Assembly (NCBI GenBank): GCA_038212095.1
Contig: JBBQUW010000005.1
Span: forward strand, 80,693 to 144,692
Direction of reading: 5' to 3'
DNA from: JAICYJ01 sp038212095
Lineage (GTDB): Bacteria > Actinomycetota > Thermoleophilia > Gaiellales > JAICJC01
DNA length: 64,000 nt
Part shown: in pieces, positions 59,482 to 64,000 of the stretch
Position numbering within the stretch: position 1 is the first letter of the stretch
How the letters are laid out: each line of letters starts with the position of its first letter
Translations under genes and position numbers: made by a program
The notes under the pieces: generated by a model
Told to the model about the DNA's origin: nothing
Seen by the model: the letters and a program-made list of their open reading frames with translations, nothing else
Database searches by the model: none

Positions 59482-60618
59482 ATGGGTCGTCTGCGTTGTG
59501 GTGCATTTCTGGTTCTCGCCGTGCTCGTCTGCGCCCTCCCGGCGCGGGCGGGTGCGGCGACCACCGCCCCTACCGACGTCTCCACCAACTTCTGGGCGAA
59601 CCAGCAGATCCGCTGGTCGACCGCTAACGGCTGGATCCCGATCCGTGCCGATGGCACCTTCGCGCCCGCCCGCGCCGCCAGCCGGTTGGCAGCGGCACGC
59701 GTTCTGGCCTCGGCCAACCAGCTGATCAACCACCAGCCGATCCAGGCCGATCCGTTCGCGCAGGCCGTCGACGCCGGCTGGATCCTGCCCGGCACCGGCC
59801 CCGGCGACACGATCACCCAGCTCAGCTTCGACCGCGGGATCGTGCACATGCTGCACCTCCAGACGTCGGTGCGGCGCCTGCTGCAGCTGAAGACGGCGGA
59901 CGGCTGGCACCCTGCGCTTCCGGTCGGGTTCGGCGCCGAGCAGGTGGTGCGCGATGTGGGCGCGCGTTGGAACGTGCCGTTCGGCGCCGACAACTGGGAG
60001 ACCTGGCCCTCCTCGACGCTTCGCCGCGCCAACCTGGCGGCGCAGGCCTACCTACTGGGGCACCTCTCGAGCTGGTGGCAGTACTCGGTCAGCTCGCAGC
60101 TGAACGTGGTCGACGCTCTGCCCCAGTACCCGCCGTTGAAGCGGGCGGTGCTCGGCTTCGCTCTCAAGTACGCCGGCGCGCCCTACGTCTGGGGCGGCGT
60201 CAGCGACCAGCCGCAGACGCTGTTCGCCCTGCCGGCCACCGGCGGCTTCGACTGCTCGGGCTTCGTCTGGTGGGTGATGAAGGAGCGGAGCTACTCAGCG
60301 AACGGCATCACCTGGAGCGGCGACAGCAAGATCCAGTGGCGCTCGACCTATGACATGGCCGCCCACATCCCGGTCGCCAGCCGGATCAGCTACGCCAATC
60401 TGAAGCCGGGCGACATCCTGTTTTGGAGCAGCGACCCCAAGGGCGCACTGACGGCCAGCAGCACCATCTACCACACCGGCATCTACCTCGGCAACGGCTG
60501 GACAGTCAACAGCCACGGCAGCGGCGCCGGCGTGACGATCGACAACATGGCGCCCGGCGCGGGCTGGTTCCACGACGCCTTCGCCTTTGGCTGGCGCGTC
60601 ATGCCGGTGGGCGTGTAG
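59482..60618 (+). CDS. Secreted NlpC/P60 peptidoglycan hydrolase
   Basis: 378 residues: signal peptide (CGAFLVLAVLVCALPARAGA), a ~190-residue N-terminal region with two SLH-like repeats (STANGWIPIRADGTFAPARA; AVDAGWILPGTGPGDTITQL), and a C-terminal NlpC/P60 domain from ~222. Catalytic Cys258 (TGGFDCSGFVWW), His331 (IYHTGIYLG) and a third polar residue, probably His345 (VNSHGSG). It probably cuts peptide stems in the cell wall, with the SLH-like part for anchoring. ATG 59482 is chosen; GTG 59455 would add nine residues ahead of the signal. Confidence 0.9.
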   Translation: MGRLRCGAFLVLAVLVCALPARAGAATTAPTDVSTNFWANQQIRWSTANGWIPIRADGTFAPARAASRLAAARVLASANQLINHQPIQADPFAQAVDAGWILPGTGPGDTITQLSFDRGIVHMLHLQTSVRRLLQLKTADGWHPALPVGFGAEQVVRDVGARWNVPFGADNWETWPSSTLRRANLAAQAYLLGHLSSWWQYSVSSQLNVVDALPQYPPLKRAVLGFALKYAGAPYVWGGVSDQPQTLFALPATGGFDCSGFVWWVMKERSYSANGITWSGDSKIQWRSTYDMAAHIPVASRISYANLKPGDILFWSSDPKGALTASSTIYHTGIYLGNGWTVNSHGSGAGVTIDNMAPGAGWFHDAFAFGWRVMPVGV

Positions 60619-60646
60619 CAGGCCGCGCGCGGTAGGCTGTCGGGGC

Positions 60647-61552
60647 ATGAGCGCCGACGACACCCACCAGCCCGACCAGGAGGAGATGCCGGCCGGCGCG
60701 GAGGCGGTGCCCGGCACCCCGGTCAGCGTGCGGGCAGAGCGCGGTGCCCGCATGACGCCGGCCGAGGCGGTGCGCGACATGCGAATCAATGTTCCCGCAC
60801 GCGGCAACCGCGTGCTGCGTGACGTGGTCGACCGTGTCAACCACGACGACTCGCTGAAGGCGCTGTGGCACGCCGCCAACGTCAACGCGGTCGCGCGCAT
60901 GCAGATCAACGACCACTCCTGGGTGCACATCCAGATCGTCACCAACATCGGCCTCAAGCTGTTGCGGGAGCTGAAGCGGGCCGGCGTCGAGCCGGGCATG
61001 GTGACCGACTACGGCATGCGCCAGGAGGACGCCGAGGTGGTGGTCGCGTTGGGCTGCATGACGCATTGCCTGGGGATGGCGATCCATCGCAACGGCCACG
61101 AGGAGATGAGTCTCTTCCTGGCGGCCGACCGGCTGCCGGGGCTGCTGCAGGGTTTGTACGAGGAGCCGGAGCGCACGATCGTCGTGGCCGAGGTTCTGCA
61201 GACGATCATCAGCCATCGCTCCGATGGGCAGCCACTCTCGCTGGAGGCCGGCATCGTACGGGTAGCGGATGCGCTCGACATGGCGAAGGGCCGATCGCGG
61301 ATCCCGTTCGAGACCGGCCGCGTCTCGATCCACTCGCTGTCTGCCGCCGCGATCGAGGAGGTCACGATCGGCAGCGGCGGTGGCGACAAGGTGCTGGTCG
61401 AGATCGAGCTGAACAACTCTGCCGGGCTGTTCCAGGTCGACAACCTGCTGCGGTCGAAGCTGCACGGCTCGGGGCTGGAGAAGCATCTCGAGGTTGCCGC
61501 CAAGCTGGAAGGCGACACCGAGAAGCGCCTCCTGCCCAGCTTCAGGCTCTAG
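60647..61552 (+). CDS. HD-superfamily hydrolase-like protein with an altered HD motif
   Basis: 301 residues. Residues ~70-225 follow the HD family found mostly in archaea and actinobacteria (COG3294-like): INDHSWVHIQIVTNIGLKLL, LGMAIHRNGHEEMSLFLAAD, ISHRSDGQPLSLEAGIVRVA, DALDMAKGRSRIPFE. The C-terminal part (IEIELNNSAGLFQVDNLLRS) is typical. At the HD dyad the sequence reads His140-Cys141 (MTHCLG), so a metal ligand appears changed. Substrate unknown; possibly a nucleotide phosphohydrolase or a pseudoenzyme. ATG 60647 is chosen; the frame is open upstream into the NlpC/P60 gene. Confidence 0.85.
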   Translation: MSADDTHQPDQEEMPAGAEAVPGTPVSVRAERGARMTPAEAVRDMRINVPARGNRVLRDVVDRVNHDDSLKALWHAANVNAVARMQINDHSWVHIQIVTNIGLKLLRELKRAGVEPGMVTDYGMRQEDAEVVVALGCMTHCLGMAIHRNGHEEMSLFLAADRLPGLLQGLYEEPERTIVVAEVLQTIISHRSDGQPLSLEAGIVRVADALDMAKGRSRIPFETGRVSIHSLSAAAIEEVTIGSGGGDKVLVEIELNNSAGLFQVDNLLRSKLHGSGLEKHLEVAAKLEGDTEKRLLPSFRL

Positions 61553-61583
61553 CTCGACCACCGAACTGGCGAGGATGCTCTGG

Positions 61584-61589
61584 TATCCT
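61584..61589 (+). promoter_or_regulatory. Possible -10 element for tRNA-Gln
   Basis: TATCCT lies 12 bases before the mature tRNA 5' end. The -35 region is not convincing. Confidence 0.3.
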
Positions 61590-61601
61590 TCCGGCGCCCT
61601 A

Positions 61602-61672
61602 TGCGGGGTCGTCTAATGGTAGGACGCCTGACTCTGGATCAGGTAATCGGGGTTCGAGTCCCTGCCCCGCAG
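61602..61672 (+). tRNA. tRNA-Gln (anticodon CTG)
   Basis: A 71-base cloverleaf: acceptor stem TGCGGGG/CCCCGCA with discriminator G, D arm around CTAATGGTAG, anticodon stem CCTGA/TCAGG with loop CTCTGGA (anticodon CTG), and T loop GGTTCGAGTCC. The 3' CCA is not encoded. It lies 49 bp downstream of the HD-like gene. Confidence 0.97.
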
Positions 61673-61724
61673 CCTCGCTTTCCCCTCCTCGCGCCGGAGC
61701 CTCGCCCGCTCCCACGACCGACGC

Positions 61725-61822
61725 TACACGCGGCTCAAGGCGCTTTCGCGCCTAGCCAGAGCTCAGCCAGCGGCTGATCAACATCAAGGCGTCGTGCGGC
61801 TCAGCGATGCAGCCTGATCACG
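61725..61822 (+). repeat. Imperfect direct repeat, copy 1
   Basis: 98 bp, sharing blocks such as CGGCTGATCAACA, CGTCGTGCGGCTCA and ATGCAGCCTGA with copy 2 at 61938-62031. Contains a small inverted element GGCGCTTTCGCGCC. Confidence 0.75.
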
Positions 61823-61937
61823 ATCGCACAACTGTGCGTTCGAAAGCTTCTCGACGGCGGCTCGGCCCAGGAGACGCTGGAGGGTATCGCCTAATCAAAG
61901 CCGAGACCAGCGACGCGATGCGTGTCACGGTGATCGG

Positions 61938-62031
61938 TACACCCGGCTCAACGGCGCTTTCCCGCCTTGAGCCCAGCAGCGGCTGATCAACACCAACGCG
62001 TCGTGCGGCTCACCAATGCAGCCTGACCACG
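61938..62031 (+). repeat. Imperfect direct repeat, copy 2
   Basis: 94 bp, same orientation as copy 1, with scattered substitutions and a few deletions; the flanking hairpin at 62034 follows directly. Confidence 0.75.
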
Positions 62032-62033
62032 TC

Positions 62034-62076
62034 GGCGTGACGGCCGCCCCTACCTGGGACGGGCGGCCGTCACGCC
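62034..62076. terminator. Perfect 16-bp stem hairpin after the beta-helix gene
   Basis: GGCGTGACGGCCGCCC (62034-62049) pairs perfectly with GGGCGGCCGTCACGCC (62061-62076) around an 11-base loop. It begins 8 bases beyond the stop of the minus-strand gene at 62085 and is its likely terminator. Confidence 0.85.
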
Positions 62077-62084
62077 GGGTCGCG

Positions 62085-63731
62085 CTACCCGGTCGTCAGG
62101 TAGCCGGGCGTCTGGTAGCCGACGCCGACCGAGCCGGCGGGGACGAAGTCGCCCCCGGGCGGCGGGCCGAGGTGGATGGCGCCACTGACCTGGCCCTGCA
62201 GCGCCGGCCAGCTGGCCGTCTGGCCATCGGCCGAGAGCGCGGACGGACAACCGGCGGTGCTCATGTAATCGGTCGGCCACATGAAGCGCTCCAGCCTGCC
62301 GGCCGGCGGGTCGGTGTAGAACTGGTTCATAACGATCGCTGCCGATAGCTGGCAGTTTGTGGTGCTGTCGGCGTTCGGCGGGCCGCACTGCCCGCGCGAG
62401 TTGCAGTCTCCGTCGGCGGGCTGGGTGCCGATCGAGATGCCGCGCAGCGTGGACGGGATGTCCCATCCGGCGGGGTTGACGTAGCCGAACATGTTGACGT
62501 GGTCGAGCGTCACCGCGCCGATCTCCGGCCCAAGGGGGCTGTTCTCCCTGCGCAGGTACAGCGTGTTGTAGTGGCTCGATCCGGTCACGTCGTAGAGGCG
62601 CAGCTGCTTCACTCCTCCCCACGTCTGGATCACATCAGCGTGGGTCGAGGAGAGATGGCCGATCAGCCCGGTGATGCGCGTGTTCTCGATCTGCACGATC
62701 ACGCTGGGCGCGTCGATGCCGACGCCATCGGCCTCCCCTCCGCCCGAGCCGTCGATGTCCAGACCCTCGATATGCACGATGCGACCGTCCATCACGCCCG
62801 GCTTGTCAGAGATCTGGATGTTCCGCACGCCGGTGCCGGAGTGCGGCGCGATCGTCGAGGCACCGCCGATGATGACGATGTTGCGACCACCCACCAGCCG
62901 CAGCCCGCCCACCCGCCGCACCTGCGGATACTGGATTACGTAGTCCCGTGAGTTGTCCAGGTTCAGCGAGACGTCGCCAGTCGCCGGCAGCGGGATCGTG
63001 ATCGGATCGATCAGTGCCGGCGGTGCCCAGCGAAGGCCGGTCGCCGAGGTCGGCACCGATGCCGACACCGACACGTTCACCCTCGAGCTCGCGCAGTCGC
63101 TCGGTGTCCGCGTGTCACAGACGGTGTACCCGAACGAGTCCGTGCCGCTGAACCCGCGGGTCGGCGTGTAGCTGACATTGCCGCCGGAGCCCTGCACGAC
63201 CGTGCCGTCAGCGGCCGTGCCGACGCTCTTCAACATCAGGCTGTCGCCGTCGGGATCGCTGTCGTTGGCGAGCGGATCGACCTTGACCGTCGCCCCCTGC
63301 ACCAGCGAGGCCGAGTCGGGAGTGGCCGTCGGCGCCTGGTTGGGTGCCGCGCTCACGTCCAGCCGATAGCCAGAGCGACCGCTCTCGGCGCGCACGGCCA
63401 CGTTGTAGTCACCGGCGACCGAGGCGACAAAGCTGAGCCGCTTCGGCTGCACCGAGCCGTCACGGGCAGCCGCGATCACGCTGCCGTCCGGTCCGAACAC
63501 CACCAGCTGCAGGTTGGCAGCGTCGTTCCACCAGCGCAGCGTCGCCGTCACGGTGGATCCCGCGGATACCGGCACCTGGTGCCAGTCCCAGCGATCGTCC
63601 GTGGCCGACACGGTGGCCTTGTACGTGTGGCTCGTCGGCGTCCCCGCCGTGGCCCTCGTGACCACGAGCAGCAGCAAGACGAGCGGAACCAGTGCGCCGA
63701 TGCGCATGGCTCGGACATGGCGATTCGCCAT
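62085..63731 (-). CDS. Secreted modular protein with cadherin-like domain and beta-helix-like region
   Basis: 548 residues. Signal peptide (MRIGALVPLVLLLLVVTRAT), an N-terminal ~100-residue PPC-like beta-sandwich (TATLRWWNDAANLQLVVFGP; GDYNVAVRAESGRSGYRLDV), a cadherin-like/VCBS segment (NDSDPDGDSLMLKSVGTAAD; GFSGTDSFGYTVCDTRTP), and a C-terminal right-handed beta-helix-like region (GGLRLVGGRNIVIIGGASTI; IVHIEGLDIDGSGGGEADGV) as in polysaccharide lyases. No catalytic lyase residues can be asserted. ATG 63731 has GGGGGG 5 bases upstream. It may bind or cleave surface polysaccharide. Confidence 0.8.
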   Translation of the reverse strand: MANRHVRAMRIGALVPLVLLLLVVTRATAGTPTSHTYKATVSATDDRWDWHQVPVSAGSTVTATLRWWNDAANLQLVVFGPDGSVIAAARDGSVQPKRLSFVASVAGDYNVAVRAESGRSGYRLDVSAAPNQAPTATPDSASLVQGATVKVDPLANDSDPDGDSLMLKSVGTAADGTVVQGSGGNVSYTPTRGFSGTDSFGYTVCDTRTPSDCASSRVNVSVSASVPTSATGLRWAPPALIDPITIPLPATGDVSLNLDNSRDYVIQYPQVRRVGGLRLVGGRNIVIIGGASTIAPHSGTGVRNIQISDKPGVMDGRIVHIEGLDIDGSGGGEADGVGIDAPSVIVQIENTRITGLIGHLSSTHADVIQTWGGVKQLRLYDVTGSSHYNTLYLRRENSPLGPEIGAVTLDHVNMFGYVNPAGWDIPSTLRGISIGTQPADGDCNSRGQCGPPNADSTTNCQLSAAIVMNQFYTDPPAGRLERFMWPTDYMSTAGCPSALSADGQTASWPALQGQVSGAIHLGPPPGGDFVPAGSVGVGYQTPGYLTTG

Positions 63732-63761
63732 GATAACCCCCCAATAATTCCTGGAAAAAAG

Positions 63762-63837
63762 ACCCCTCATCCCGCGATAACGGGACACCCTGAGAATCGA
63801 CAGGGAAGGGCGCCCACCGGCCCCCCCGAAAGGGGGG
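63762..63837 (-). promoter_or_regulatory. Structured 5' leader of the beta-helix gene
   Basis: Two hairpins lie upstream of the start at 63731: CCCCCC-GAAA-GGGGGG (63822-63837, a GNRA tetraloop) and, on the minus strand, TCCCG-TTATCG-CGGGA (63769-63784), the latter followed ten bases on by six Ts. The second could be an attenuator-type terminator. No known riboswitch consensus was recognised. Confidence 0.35.
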
Positions 63838-63873
63838 TCCGGGTCGAGCAGGAGGGGTGACTAGCTGTAGTGC

Positions 63874-64000
63874 CTAGGCACGTTGTTCGGCCTGTAGTGT
63901 TGTGAGCCGGTGTCCGGGTGGCTGGTGGGCGAGGCTGCCGTGTGGTCGGTGGTGATTGTAGTAGTCGAGCCAGCCGGGCAGGCTGTGGGTGCGTTCGGCG
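63874..64000 (-). mobile_element. C-terminal end of an IS481/IS3-type transposase (runs off the window)
   Basis: On the minus strand the last 41 codons read HSLPGWLDYYNHHRPHGSLA, the conserved C-terminus of DDE integrase-core transposases (YNxxRPHxxL), ending QAEQRA before TAG at 63874. The rest of the gene is beyond position 64000. The left end of the element should lie between 63840 and 63873, but no inverted repeat can be verified without the other end. Confidence 0.85.

Larger units (their letters stand above)
61673..62033. other. Gene-free segment between tRNA-Gln and a terminator
   Basis: About 360 bp without a recognisable gene. It contains the two imperfect direct repeats listed separately, separated by ~115 bp. 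Its position immediately downstream of a tRNA, near a transposase at the window end, suggests a decayed insertion, but no integrase or attachment core was identified. Confidence 0.5.

Noticed and set aside
63732..63837. Cyclic-di-GMP or other known riboswitch in the beta-helix gene leader
   Set aside because: No known riboswitch consensus could be matched; only simple hairpins are visible.
1..64000. CRISPR arrays, prophage modules, toxin-antitoxin pairs or known anti-phage systems
   Set aside because: No regularly spaced repeats, Cas, phage structural or defence genes were recognised anywhere in the window.

Overview
The window is high-GC DNA with dense gene packing. Many neighbouring genes overlap by exactly 4 bp (GTGA or ATGA), and GTG starts are common. 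The order of the housekeeping genes (aroC-aroKB, aroQ-pepQ-efp, nusB, tlyA-nadK-recN; DUF948-alaS-ruvX-mltG-aroE; cysteine desulfurase-mnmA) is the actinobacterial one. The lineage-specific features (a SARP/substrate-binding fusion, degenerate carboxyltransferase-AccB, histidine degradation through formiminotransferase, many small secreted proteins) suggest a deep-branching actinobacterium of the Thermoleophilia type (Solirubrobacterales/Gaiellales). That placement is inference; no rRNA gene is present to test it.

Layout. 1-4726: the start of pyrG, a 1017-residue membrane-spanning SARP-type regulator with an extracytoplasmic propeller and a substrate-binding domain, and a small exported repeat protein. 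4759-14933 (minus strand): a near-continuous operon-like run aroQ, pepQ, efp, a carboxyltransferase-like/AccB fusion, accC, Asp23, nusB, a small coiled-coil protein, ispA, tlyA, nadK, recN. 15076-18587: a GerMN/Gmad2 secreted protein converging on an aroK-aroB fusion and aroC. 18686-22459: a short prepilin peptidase, a secreted PQQ-like propeller and a polytopic GT-C-like membrane protein; the last two look less GC-rich by eye. 22905-32160: SDR, aroE, mltG, ruvX, alaS, a lone GroES-like gene, DUF948, an IscU-MnmA fusion and its cysteine desulfurase. 32758-46796: an MMPL transporter, aspS, hisS, a metallo-hydrolase, membrane proteins, then histidine catabolism (hutI, SDR, hutU, hutH, GrpB, formiminotransferase). 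46805-49919: a WxL-like surface cluster (DUF916-like anchor plus two W-x-L domain proteins, one frameshifted). 50249-61552 (mostly plus strand): a frameshifted secreted protein, an FadH-like oxidoreductase, a TadE-like-leader/Vps62-like protein, two paralogous PilZ proteins around a membrane zinc-ribbon protein, a 56-residue membrane peptide, a heterodimeric ABC exporter, an NlpC/P60 protein and an HD-like protein. 61602-64000: tRNA-Gln(CTG), an imperfect direct repeat, a secreted beta-helix-like protein, and the C-terminus of an IS481/IS3-type transposase running off the end.

How the genes work together. aroQ, aroKB, aroC and aroE cover five steps of the shikimate pathway in two nearby loci. 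The desulfurase plus IscU-MnmA fusion makes a compact sulfur relay to tRNA U34. HutH, HutU, HutI and formiminotransferase give a complete route from histidine to glutamate and formimino-tetrahydrofolate, and the gene run continues with little or no spacing into hisS and aspS. The most unusual items are the AccB fusion whose carboxyltransferase-like domain has lost every metal ligand, the transmembrane SARP with a substrate-binding domain, the IscU-MnmA fusion, and the WxL/DUF916 cluster, a type best known from Firmicutes. No CRISPR array, prophage or recognisable anti-phage system was seen.
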